Shown one piece after another: positions 57,215-64,000 of a stretch of 64,000 nucleotides of DNA. Source of the stretch: CAVUAF01 sp963739375 (lineage in GTDB: Bacteria; Acidobacteriota; Terriglobia; Terriglobales; Acidobacteriaceae); assembly GCA_963739375.1 (NCBI GenBank), contig CAVUAF010000023.1:62001-126000 (forward strand), given 5' to 3'. How positions within the stretch are numbered: the stretch's first letter is position 1; every line of letters starts with the position of its first letter. The notes beneath the pieces were generated by a model, which was given only the letters and a program-made list of their open reading frames with translations, ran no database searches and had not been told where the DNA came from. The position numbers and the translations under genes were made by a program.

Positions 57215-58135
57215 ATGCGTTCCCCTTGCACATGGCGGCTGCGGTCGCGCGCGCTCGACCTGGGCGAGCGGACGCTGCTCATGGGCGTGGTCAACGTCAC
57301 GCCCGATTCGTTCAGCGATGGCGGCCTGTACTTCGACCGCGACCGCGCCATCGCCCACGCCCTGCGCCTGCTCGACGAGGGCGCCGACCTGCTCGACATC
57401 GGCGGCGAATCCACCCGCCCGGGCACGCCGGTCGCCGACCACGCCGCGGTGACGGAAGAGGAGGAGCTGCGGCGCATCCTGCCGGTGATCGAAGGCGTGC
57501 GGCGCGCGCGCCCCGACGCGGTGCTCTCGGTGGACACCTACAAGGCCGAGGTGGCGCGGCGGGCGGTGCAGGCCGGCGCCGAGATCGTGAACGACGTCAG
57601 CGCCGGCCGCTGGGACGCACTCATGCTCCCCACCCTCGCCGACCTGAACTGCGGCGTGGTCCTGATGCACATGCGCGGACGTCCCGAGGAGTGGCGCACG
57701 CTGCCGCCGGTGGACAACCTGCCGGCCCTGGTGCGCTGCGAGCTGTCGCTGTTCGTCGCGGTGGCGCTGCACGCCGGCGTCGAGCGCCACCAGATAGCGC
57801 TGGATCCCGGGTTCGGCTTCGGCAAGAACTTCGAGGAAAACTTCCCGCTGCTGGCGCGCTTCGGGGAACTCGGCGGCCTCGGCTATCCGCTGGTCGCCGG
57901 GACGTCGCGCAAGGGCTTCATTGGCCGCGCCCTGGCCCGCGACGGCGAAGACGCGCATCCCCAGGAGCGTGTCTACGGCAGCGTCGCCGCCATGACTGCC
58001 AGCATCCTGGCTGGCGCCCACATCGTGCGCGTACACGACGTGGCGGCAGCGCGCGACGCTGCCCGCGTGGCCGACGCGGTGCTGGCGGCGGCGACAAACT
58101 CACCCCAGGGAGACGCCGATCCGGAATCGCTTTAG
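57215..58135 (+). CDS. folP: Dihydropteroate synthase
   Basis: A 306-residue TIM-barrel enzyme that joins p-aminobenzoate to the pterin in folate synthesis. The pterin and phosphate sites are clear: 'LLMGVVNVTPDSFSDGG', 'DLLDIGGESTRPG', 'LSVDTYKAEVARRAV', 'EIVNDVSAGRWD', 'IALDPGFGFGKNFEENF' and 'LVAGTSRKGFIGRAL'. The start MRSPCTWRLRSRALDLG at 57215 is a normal family length; the frame is open far upstream but only by chance. A palindrome of the type found at 54909 follows 1 nt after the stop. Confidence 0.95.
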   Translation: MRSPCTWRLRSRALDLGERTLLMGVVNVTPDSFSDGGLYFDRDRAIAHALRLLDEGADLLDIGGESTRPGTPVADHAAVTEEEELRRILPVIEGVRRARPDAVLSVDTYKAEVARRAVQAGAEIVNDVSAGRWDALMLPTLADLNCGVVLMHMRGRPEEWRTLPPVDNLPALVRCELSLFVAVALHAGVERHQIALDPGFGFGKNFEENFPLLARFGELGGLGYPLVAGTSRKGFIGRALARDGEDAHPQERVYGSVAAMTASILAGAHIVRVHDVAAARDAARVADAVLAAATNSPQGDADPESL

Positions 58136-58136
58136 G

Positions 58137-58225
58137 CATCCCGAGCGCAGCGAGGGAGCCCTACCCCATCCGAGCCGCCGCGGTCTGGGTAGGGTTCCCT
58201 CCTCGCTGCGCTCGTCGGGATGTTT
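58137..58225. repeat. Single palindrome (CATCCCGAGCGCAGCGAG type)
   Basis: Outer arm CATCCCGAGCGCAGCGAG pairs with a near copy ending CGGGATG; inner arms GGGAGCCCTACC and GGTAGGGTTCCC; centre GC-rich. It begins 1 nt after the folP stop and lies before the convergent dtd gene. It is the same family as the five tandem units. Confidence 0.88.
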
Positions 58226-58248
58226 CAAGCGACTTCGTGCCTTCGTGG

Positions 58249-58704
58249 TTAGAAGTTCTTTTCCGAATCCAGCAGCACCGTCACCGGCCCGTCGTTTACG
58301 TACTCCACCCACATCTGCTCCTGGAAGCGGCCGGTTTCGCAGCGCAGCCCGAGGCCGCGGACTTCCTGCACAAAGCGCTCGTAGAGTGGGCGGGCCAGTT
58401 CCGGGCGCGCGGCGGTGATGTAGGTGGGGCGGTTCTGCCCGCGGGCATCGCCGTAGAGAGTGAACTGGGAGACGGCGAGCACGGCCCCGCCCACGTCGTT
58501 GAGCGCCAGGTTCAGTTTGCCGGCGGGGTCGTCGAAGATGCGCAGGCGCGCCACCTTGCCCGCCAGGTAGACGGCGTCGGCCTCGGCATCGCGCACGGAA
58601 ACGCCCAGCAGGACCAGCACGCCGGCCCCGATTTCCCCGGCCACCTCCCCGCTCTCCTTCAACGTCACCCGCGCGCGGCTGACGCGCTGCACCACGGCTC
58701 GCAT
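58249..58704 (-). CDS. dtd: D-aminoacyl-tRNA deacylase
   Basis: A 151-residue Dtd enzyme, removing D-amino acids from mischarged tRNA. The signature motifs 'VSQFTLYGDARGQNRP' (SQFTL) and 'YVNDGPVTVLLDSE' (NxGPVT) are intact. It is a standard length. The start MRAVVQRVSRARVT is usual. It is convergent with folP, separated by the palindrome. Confidence 0.95.
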   Translation of the reverse strand: MRAVVQRVSRARVTLKESGEVAGEIGAGVLVLLGVSVRDAEADAVYLAGKVARLRIFDDPAGKLNLALNDVGGAVLAVSQFTLYGDARGQNRPTYITAARPELARPLYERFVQEVRGLGLRCETGRFQEQMWVEYVNDGPVTVLLDSEKNF

Positions 58705-58800
58705 GCGGGCATCCTAGCATCCGGCACGCGGCGGGGAGCACGTCATCCGGAGCGGTACGGCCATTTGCGCCTACGCGCCACCTCTCGGGCTGTGCTTGCG

Positions 58801-58831
58801 CGAAACCTCGAAACCATGAAACGCGAAACCT
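58801..58831 (+). repeat. One-sided array (CGAAACCT units)
   Basis: Four units of 7-8 bp: CGAAACCT, CGAAACCA, TGAAACG, CGAAACCT. No facing copy is seen. It lies about 85 nt before the first acyl-carrier gene. Confidence 0.75.
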
Positions 58832-58916
58832 GTGTCTTTACACCCTGCTCCCGGCCCATTACACTGGCAAGTTTGCGCCAGCGACGCGCGGCATTTCTGA
58901 GAGAAGGAGTCTCCTC

Positions 58917-59162
58917 ATGGCGTCCGTGCCGGAGAAAGTGAAAGAGATCGTGGTGGAACAGCTGGGGGTGGACGAGGCCGAGGTCACCGCCTCCGCGTCC
59001 TTTGTCGACGACCTGGGCGCCGATTCCCTCGACACCGTCGAGCTGGTCATGGCCTTCGAAGAGGCCTTCGAACTGGAAATCCCCGACGAAGACGCGGAAA
59101 AAATCCGCACCGTGCAGGACGCGATCGATTACATCGAGAAGAAGGCGAAAGTCACCAAGTAG
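58917..59162 (+). CDS. acpP: Acyl carrier protein, copy 1
   Basis: An 81-residue acyl carrier protein. The phosphopantetheine serine is in 'LGADSLDTVELVMAFEE'. Typical acidic helices surround it. AAGGAG precedes the ATG. It is followed after 73 nt by a near copy and then fabF. Two tandem ACP genes are unusual next to fabF; they differ at about a dozen residues. Confidence 0.95.
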   Translation: MASVPEKVKEIVVEQLGVDEAEVTASASFVDDLGADSLDTVELVMAFEEAFELEIPDEDAEKIRTVQDAIDYIEKKAKVTK

Positions 59163-59177
59163 TCCCAGGAGCCGGCT

Positions 59178-59221
59178 GCGCGTGGGTTCCACGCGCAACT
59201 CGCAACTCGAAACTCGCAACT
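59178..59221 (+). repeat. Hairpin and one-sided heptamer array (CGCAACT units)
   Basis: GCGCGTGG/CCACGCGC forms a hairpin (59178-59196). Four 7-bp units follow from 59194 (CGCAACT, CGCAACT, CGAAACT, CGCAACT). It lies between the two acyl-carrier genes, and the G-run after it may serve as the ribosome-binding site for copy 2. Confidence 0.8.
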
Positions 59222-59235
59222 CACAGGGGGTCGCG

Positions 59236-59481
59236 ATGGCAGCGGTGGATGACAAAGTCAAACAGATTATCGTCGAACAGCTGGGCGTCGACGAAGCCGA
59301 GGTCACGCCTTCGGCGTCGTTTGTGGACGACCTGGGCGCCGATTCGCTCGACACCGTCGAGCTGGTGATGGCCTTCGAGGAGGCCTTCGACATCGAGATC
59401 CCCGACGAAGACGCGGAAAAAATCCGCACCGTGCAGGACGCCGTCGACTACATCGGCAAACACGCCAAGGCTGGGAAATAG
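59236..59481 (+). CDS. acpP: Acyl carrier protein, copy 2
   Basis: An 81-residue acyl carrier protein, closely matching copy 1, with the modified serine in 'LGADSLDTVELVMAFEE'. It starts MAAVDDKVKQIIVEQLG at 59236. The stop lies 10 nt before fabF, so the two are co-transcribed. The divergence from copy 1 is mainly in the first and last helices (DIEIPDED versus ELEIPDED). It is uncertain which of the two serves fatty-acid synthesis. Confidence 0.95.
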   Translation: MAAVDDKVKQIIVEQLGVDEAEVTPSASFVDDLGADSLDTVELVMAFEEAFDIEIPDEDAEKIRTVQDAVDYIGKHAKAGK

Positions 59482-59490
59482 CGGGTGCCG

Positions 59491-60741
59491 ATGGCAGCAG
59501 GACGCAGGGTCGTCGTCACCGGGCTGGGGCTGATTTGCGGCGTCGGCAATACCAGCGAGGAAACGTGGCGGAACCTCCTCGCCGGCAAGTCCGGCATTGC
59601 GCGCGTCACCCATTTTGACGTCTCCGCCTTCGCCTGCCAGATCGCGGCCGAAGTCAAAGGCTTCGATCCCCTCAACTTCATCGAAAAGAAAGAAGCCCGG
59701 AAGATGGCCCGCTTCATCCACCTGGCCATCGCCGCCACCGATGAAGCCATGCAGATGGCGCGCTTCCAGGTCACCCCGGAGAACGGCACCCGGGTGGGCG
59801 TCCACATCGGGTCCGGGATTGGCGGCTTTGACATCATCGAGCGCGAGCACTCCAACCTGCTGGAGGGCGGCCCGCGCAAGATCTCGCCGTTTTTCATTCC
59901 TTCCGCCATCATCAACCTGGCCGCCGGCCAGGTGAGCATCCGCTACGGCGCCAAGGGCCCCAACGAGGCCACCGCCACCGCCTGTACCAGTAGCGCCCAC
60001 TCCATCGGCGACGCTTTCAAGATCATCGCCCGCGACGATGCCGACATGATGATTGCCGGCGGCTCCGAGGCCGCCATTACCCCCATGGGCATCGGCGGCT
60101 TCGCCGCCATGCGCGCCCTCTCCACCCGCAACGATGCCCCCGAGAAGGCCAGCCGTCCCTGGGACCTGGAGCGCGACGGCTTCGTGGCGGGCGAGGGTGC
60201 GGGCATTCTCATCCTCGAAGACCTGGAGCACGCGCAGCGCCGCGACGCACCCATCCTGGCGGAGATTGTCGGCTACGGCATGAGCGCCGACGCTTACCAC
60301 ATCACCCAGCCCGCCGAGGGAGGCGAGGGCGGCTGCCGCGTCATGCTCAACGCCATGAAGGATGCGGGCATCGGCCCCGCCCAGGTCGGGTACGTCAACG
60401 CCCACGGCACCTCCACCCCCCTCGGCGACAAGCTGGAGACCATCGCCATCAAGCGCGCCTTCGGCGAGCACGCCCGCCACGTCGCCGTCAGCTCCACCAA
60501 GAGCATGACTGGGCACCTGCTGGGCGGCGCCGGCGGCCTCGAGGCCGGCGTCACCGTGCTGGCCCTCCGCGACCAGATGCTGCCCCCCACCATCAACCAG
60601 GAAAAGCCAGACCCCGAGTGCGACCTCGATTACGTCCCCAACACAGCCCGTAAAGTGTTGATGGAATACGCACTTACGAATTCCTTCGGCTTTGGTGGCA
60701 CCAACGGCTGCCTCGCCTTCCGCCGCTGGCCCGCCCCCTAG
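59491..60741 (+). CDS. fabF: 3-oxoacyl-ACP synthase II
   Basis: A 416-residue condensing enzyme. The catalytic Cys is in 'TATACTSSAHSIGDAF', the two His in 'NAHGTSTPLGD' and 'STKSMTGHLLGGAGG'. It extends acyl-ACP chains with malonyl-ACP. The start at 59491 (ATGGCAGCAGG) follows acpP copy 2 by 9 nt; a GTG 6 nt upstream is also possible. It forms the acpP-acpP-fabF cassette. Confidence 0.96.
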   Translation: MAAGRRVVVTGLGLICGVGNTSEETWRNLLAGKSGIARVTHFDVSAFACQIAAEVKGFDPLNFIEKKEARKMARFIHLAIAATDEAMQMARFQVTPENGTRVGVHIGSGIGGFDIIEREHSNLLEGGPRKISPFFIPSAIINLAAGQVSIRYGAKGPNEATATACTSSAHSIGDAFKIIARDDADMMIAGGSEAAITPMGIGGFAAMRALSTRNDAPEKASRPWDLERDGFVAGEGAGILILEDLEHAQRRDAPILAEIVGYGMSADAYHITQPAEGGEGGCRVMLNAMKDAGIGPAQVGYVNAHGTSTPLGDKLETIAIKRAFGEHARHVAVSSTKSMTGHLLGGAGGLEAGVTVLALRDQMLPPTINQEKPDPECDLDYVPNTARKVLMEYALTNSFGFGGTNGCLAFRRWPAP

Positions 60742-60872
60742 CCCGGCGCCCTCCTGGCACTTTCGTGCTATCTCGCGGAGAGGGCCCTAGTTAAGCGCTT
60801 TGGGTACCGAAGTAATGTTGCGCCAAAATGCCCGCGGTGTGAAACTACGTTGGTCGCATCCCCCAAACTTCA

Positions 60873-61121
60873 ATGCCTCCCATCGAAAAATTGACCAACG
60901 AACTTGCCGCTCTCGAGGAGGAATTGTGTGGTGCCCTGGTCGAGGTCCACACGATGCGCTACAACACACTGCAGGAAAACATGGCGCCGTCTCGCGAAAG
61001 TCTCACTGAACTGAAGGCCGTGGTCGACCGCCTGCGCCCGCTGCTCTGGGTATGGATGCATCGCCTCCCCGCGGGGGCGTCGCTGCCGCAGCCGGAGTCT
61101 GCACCGGTCACTGTGGCCTAG
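60873..61121 (+). CDS. Small hypothetical protein
   Basis: An 82-residue soluble protein with two predicted helices (KLTNELAALEEELCGALVEV; 'SRESLTELKAVVDRLRPLLW'). It has no signal peptide and the ribosome-binding site is weak. Its reality is supported by a perfect terminator 28 nt after the stop. It is not linked to other genes. Family not recognised. Confidence 0.6.
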   Translation: MPPIEKLTNELAALEEELCGALVEVHTMRYNTLQENMAPSRESLTELKAVVDRLRPLLWVWMHRLPAGASLPQPESAPVTVA

Positions 61122-61149
61122 GGCCAGGAACCCGAACCAGGGTCCCAGC

Positions 61150-61180
61150 GACCGGACGCTGCCGCGTCCGGTCTTGTTTT
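61150..61180 (+). terminator. Terminator after the small hypothetical gene
   Basis: A 10-bp stem (GACCGGACGC/GCGTCCGGTC) with a 4-nt loop, followed by TTGTTTT. It faces another terminator for the minus-strand peroxiredoxin gene. Confidence 0.9.
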
Positions 61181-61188
61181 GCACCAGG

Positions 61189-61217
61189 AAAAGCCCGGCC
61201 GCCGTTGCGGCCGGGCT
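61189..61217 (-). terminator. Terminator after the peroxiredoxin gene
   Basis: An 11-bp stem (AGCCCGGCCGC/GCGGCCGGGCT, loop CGTT) with TTTT on the minus strand. It lies 38 nt after the peroxiredoxin stop. Confidence 0.9.
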
Positions 61218-61254
61218 GCATTGGTTTGAGAGCCGGCAGTTGCCGGCAGCATGG

Positions 61255-61947
61255 CTACTTCGGCTGCGCGGTGACGCGCAAATACGGCTTCAGCGTCTTC
61301 CAGCCGGCGGGGAATTTCTTCTTCGCCTCTTCATCGGAGACCGAGGGCGGGATGATGACGTCCTGCCCGGGCTTCCAGTTCACCGGCGTCGCCACGTTGT
61401 GCCTGGCGGTGAGCTGCAGCGAATCGAGCACGCGCAGCACCTCGTCGAAGTTGCGCCCGGTGCTCATCGGGTAGCTCAGCATCAGCTTGATCCTCTTGTC
61501 CGGCCCGATGACGAACACGGTGCGCACGGTCGCATTGTCCGCGGGTGTGCGGCCCTCCGAGGTGCTGCCGGCAGCCGCCGGCAGCATGCCGTAGAGCTTC
61601 GCCACCTTCAGCTCGGGGTCGCCGATCATGGGGTAGTTCACCTTGTGCCCCTGTGTCTCCGCGATGTCCTGCGCCCACTTGCCGTGGCTGCTCACCGGGT
61701 CCACGCTCAGGCCGATGATCTTGCAGGTACGCTTGCGGAATTCCGGCTCCAGGCCGGCCATGTAGCCCAGCTCGGTGGTGCACACGGGCGTGAAATCTTT
61801 CGGGTGCGAAAACAGGATGGCCCAGCTGTCACCGATCCACTCGTGGAAGTGGATGCTTCCCTGCGTGGTTTCGGCGGTGAAGTTCGGCGCCTGGTCATTG
61901 ATGCGCAGGGCCACGGGCGTTGCAGGCGTAGCAGCGGCAGTGCTCAT
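61255..61947 (-). CDS. 1-Cys peroxiredoxin (Prx6/AhpC-TSA type)
   Basis: A 230-residue thiol peroxidase. The peroxidatic cysteine is in 'HPKDFTPVCTTELGYM' (PVCTTE). The long C-terminal domain 'LTARHNVATPVNWKPGQDVIIPP' is typical of Prx6. There is no second resolving cysteine in the usual position, so it is 1-Cys. AAGGAGAG precedes the ATG at 61947. It reduces H2O2 and alkyl or lipid hydroperoxides in the cytosol; the reductant is unknown. Confidence 0.95.
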   Translation of the reverse strand: MSTAAATPATPVALRINDQAPNFTAETTQGSIHFHEWIGDSWAILFSHPKDFTPVCTTELGYMAGLEPEFRKRTCKIIGLSVDPVSSHGKWAQDIAETQGHKVNYPMIGDPELKVAKLYGMLPAAAGSTSEGRTPADNATVRTVFVIGPDKRIKLMLSYPMSTGRNFDEVLRVLDSLQLTARHNVATPVNWKPGQDVIIPPSVSDEEAKKKFPAGWKTLKPYLRVTAQPK

Positions 61948-62200
61948 GATCTCTCTCCTTTTTTGCTGACGAACAGGCCGCGCGAAGTCGCGAATGGTAG
62001 CTGGACCGCGCGGTGGGAGCGCCGGCGCCACCTGCGGAACCCCACCGAGTGCAGGTGCGGCGCGTTGTCAATCCGTCTAAAATACGCCGCGGAGCGGCAC
62101 CGGTCAACGCGGGCCCACGCGGGGGAGCAGGCCTTCAGGGCTGCATTTGGTTGACCGAGTCAATGCGGGTTCAGCCGCTGAGGTGACTGTGACCTTGAAT

Positions 62201-63103
62201 ATGGCGCAACGTCATTTTGAATTTATCCAGCACGACGTTTTCACCAGCCGGCCGCTGGAGGGCAATTCGCTCGCCGTCTTCACGGACGCCCGCGGCCTCT
62301 CCGACGCCGAGATGCAGGCGCTGGCACGGGAGATGAACCTCTCTGAAACCACCTTCATCCTGCCGCGCGACCCTGCGGTGGAGGCGCGCGAGGGCGTGCG
62401 CGTCCGCATCTTCACCGTCGCAGAAGAGCTGCCCTTCGCCGGCCACCCCACGCTGGGCACAGCGGCGGTGGTGCGCGCCCGGCGTGGCAACGCCGCGCCG
62501 GTGACGCTGGCGCTGAACGTCGGCCCGATTCCGGTGACGTTTCACCCGCGCCCGGAGGGCCTCTTCGGCGAGATGCGGCAGCGCGACCCCGAGTTTGGCG
62601 CTATCCACGCGCGCGACGAAGTCGCCCGCGCCTGCGGCCTCGCGCTCGGCGACCTCGACGACACCCTCCCCATCCAGACCGTCTCCACCGGCGTGGCCTT
62701 TGCCATGGTGCCGTTACGCCGGCGCGCCGCCCTGCGCGACCTAAGCTTCAATTTCGCCCAGGCCGCAGCCTACCTGGAGCGCAGCGATACCAAGTTCCTC
62801 TACTTCGTCACCCGCGACGTCGCCGGGTACGATGGCGAGCCGGGGCGCGCCCGCCTGCACGCGCGCATGATCTTCTACAACGGCGAAGACCCGGCCACCG
62901 GCTCCGCCGCCGGCTGTTGTGCCGCCTGGATGGTGCGCTACGGCGTGGCCGCCAGCGACGAGCCGGTGCTGATCGCGCAGGGGCTGGAGATGAAGCGCCC
63001 GAGCTTTATCTACGTGCGGGCGCGGCGCGCCGGTGACGCCGTCACCGAGGTGCGCGTCGGCGGCTACACGGTAGAAGTGCTGCGCGGCGAGGTGACTTTG
63101 TAG
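62201..63103 (+). CDS. PhzF-family isomerase/epimerase-like protein
   Basis: A 300-residue member of the PhzF family (two-domain diaminopimelate-epimerase-like fold). The catalytic Glu is in 'MNLSETTFILP', and 'ELPFAGHPTLGTAAVV' and 'NGEDPATGSAAGCCAAW' are characteristic. The start MAQRHFEFIQHDVFTSRPLE at 62201 is the usual family beginning. Substrate unknown. It is divergent from the peroxiredoxin gene. Confidence 0.92.
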   Translation: MAQRHFEFIQHDVFTSRPLEGNSLAVFTDARGLSDAEMQALAREMNLSETTFILPRDPAVEAREGVRVRIFTVAEELPFAGHPTLGTAAVVRARRGNAAPVTLALNVGPIPVTFHPRPEGLFGEMRQRDPEFGAIHARDEVARACGLALGDLDDTLPIQTVSTGVAFAMVPLRRRAALRDLSFNFAQAAAYLERSDTKFLYFVTRDVAGYDGEPGRARLHARMIFYNGEDPATGSAAGCCAAWMVRYGVAASDEPVLIAQGLEMKRPSFIYVRARRAGDAVTEVRVGGYTVEVLRGEVTL

Positions 63104-63440
63104 CACCAGATTGCGGCAGTAGTGTCGGGGTTACTCCCGCGCGATGTTGATAAGCTGTGCAGGAACGCGGCCCCCGGATTGCTTCCGCGCCCCAGAATCG
63201 CTGCAGTCAGGCGCGCAAGTCCGCGCGCAGGGCGGTCGCGGCGCGGGCTCCAGATATGCAGAAGAAATCGGGTGCGTTGGTACTTGCGGTACTTGTCACG
63301 CGCCGCGTCTCGCCGTAGTATGCGGCCTCACGTCTTTGCTTCGCCCGACAGCTCATAAAATTCTGGCAGTAACGGCGCCCACCCGCTCCCCACCGCTCTG
63401 GCGGCGCGGGTCGGCGCCTTACCCTTGGTGGGACCCTACG
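63104..63440. other. Intergenic, no gene recognised
   Basis: Only short frames with no ribosome-binding site or motif. A GCGCGC-type short hairpin lies near 63211-63228. No promoter boxes are clear. Confidence 0.6.
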
Positions 63441-63875
63441 ATGCGACCCAAGAAGACCATCCTCTCCGTCGATGACAACGAACAATCCCTTTCCATCCGC
63501 AAGATCCTGCTGGAAACCCGCGGCTACCGCGTGGTCTCGTGCCTCCGCGCCAACGACGCCCTGCAGGCCTTCAAAAAAGGGGGCATTGACCTGGTCTTGA
63601 CCGATCTCATCATGCCCGACCTGGACGGCCGCAAGCTGATCGCGGAGATCAAGCAGATCTCTCCCGCCACCCCGGCCATCCTCTTTTCCGGCAAGATCGC
63701 GGTGTACGACAGCGAGCCCGCCGACGTCTTCCTGCCCAAGGGCGCGTACTCGCCGGTGGAGCTGCTGGAGCGTATCCGGCTGCTGCTGGTGCGCAAGCGC
63801 GGTCCCAAGAAGGCCGTGCCGGTGGTGGCGCTCCCCGGGGTGGCGGACGTCGCCTGTCGCGTCGCGGCTTCCTAG
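63441..63875 (+). CDS. Single-domain response regulator
   Basis: A 144-residue CheY-like receiver. The acidic pair is in 'ILSVDDNEQSL', the phospho-accepting Asp in 'LVLTDLIMPDLDG' and the conserved Lys in 'VFLPKGAYSPVEL'. No output domain follows, so it acts by binding another protein. A short Pro/Val tail ends it. No histidine kinase is near, so the partner is unknown. Confidence 0.93.
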   Translation: MRPKKTILSVDDNEQSLSIRKILLETRGYRVVSCLRANDALQAFKKGGIDLVLTDLIMPDLDGRKLIAEIKQISPATPAILFSGKIAVYDSEPADVFLPKGAYSPVELLERIRLLLVRKRGPKKAVPVVALPGVADVACRVAAS

Positions 63876-63938
63876 CCCGTCTCCCAGCCTTCCCCGGAGC
63901 CGCGCGCGGCGCGCATCATGTAAGATCACGAGTTTCGC

Positions 63939-64000
63939 GTGCCCGCCATCATCCAAGTCGAGGACGTGCGCAAGACCTATCACGTCGGCAAGGTGGACGT
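63939..64000 (+). CDS. ABC transporter ATPase, N terminus only
   Basis: The window ends 20 codons into this frame. It starts at a GTG at 63939 and reads PAIIQVEDVRKTYHVGKVDV, matching the start of MacB/LolD-type ATPases. Walker A and all else lie beyond the edge, so the call rests on this opening alone. Confidence 0.65.
   Translation, partial: MPAIIQVEDVRKTYHVGKVD

Noticed and set aside
55442..58036. 864-residue version of the dacB protein
   Set aside because: The extra N-terminal 325 residues are antisense to folP and lack protein-like features; the signal peptide begins at 57061.

Overview
The window looks like a chromosomal segment of a soil-type Acidobacteriota genome, probably metagenomic. 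The evidence is uniformly high GC, a VWFA-related protein of the acidobacterial type, a secreted S55 (SpoIVB-like) peptidase, Tat-exported PaoABC-type molybdoenzyme genes, many secreted hypotheticals, and abundant short intergenic repeats. No rRNA, tRNA, CRISPR or transposase gene was seen. Several well-conserved genes (clpC, a lolC/E-type permease, an NCS1 permease, a nitrilase-family amidase, the first CARDB gene) are split by single-base indels with otherwise intact protein sequence. This points to base-calling or assembly errors more than to gene decay.

Layout. 0-7 kb: a giant CARDB-repeat surface protein (5' end outside the window) and a small secreted protein. 7-17.6 kb: housekeeping genes (NUDIX, purB, MarR regulator, ClC channel, zinc-ribbon protein, clpC, LolD/LolC-E ABC exporter, a methyltransferase-like membrane protein). 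17.7-25.6 kb: envelope and secreted proteins (beta-propeller, S55 peptidase, VWFA protein), a ZIP transporter and the first four-helix-bundle gene. 25.9-30.9 kb: a visibly lower-GC block of hypotheticals and a membrane-anchored TPR protein. 31-42.8 kb: hydantoinase/dihydropyrimidinase, LLM oxidoreductase, O-antigen-ligase-like protein, ABC exporter, NCS1 permease, DinB protein, GIY-YIG gene, aldehyde dehydrogenase. 42.9-47.7 kb: periplasmic PaoABC-like molybdo-iron-sulfur-flavoprotein operon and an iron-trafficking protein. 47.8-51.3 kb: coenzyme F420 genes cofC-cofE-cofH-npdG. 51.4-55 kb: amidase, second four-helix-bundle gene, class III aminotransferase. 55-64 kb: dacB, folP, dtd, two acyl-carrier proteins, fabF, peroxiredoxin, PhzF-like protein, response regulator and the start of an ABC ATPase.

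Metabolic reading. Hydantoinase, N-carbamoyl amidase, beta-alanine-type aminotransferase, aldehyde dehydrogenase and NCS1 permease could together form a reductive pyrimidine/hydantoin salvage route spread over about 24 kb. An LLM-family (F420 or FMN) oxidoreductase lies back-to-back with the hydantoinase, and F420 biosynthesis genes lie nearby.

The most interesting signal is in the repeats. (1) At least five intergenic loci hold facing (inverted) arrays of 7-bp or 8-bp tandem units. The unit sequence differs at every locus but matches between the two arms of a locus. Two loci carry a small four-helix-bundle (S23/Avd-like) gene in the loop between the arms; three are empty. Three or more other loci have one-sided arrays. 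(2) A second repeat class, long imperfect palindromes with outer and inner arms, occurs empty, as a five-copy tandem with compensatory changes, and once with a GIY-YIG nuclease gene filling its loop. In both classes host-gene or cargo stop codons lie inside the repeat or abut its edge. I propose these as two parallel 'gene-in-a-hairpin' repeat systems.
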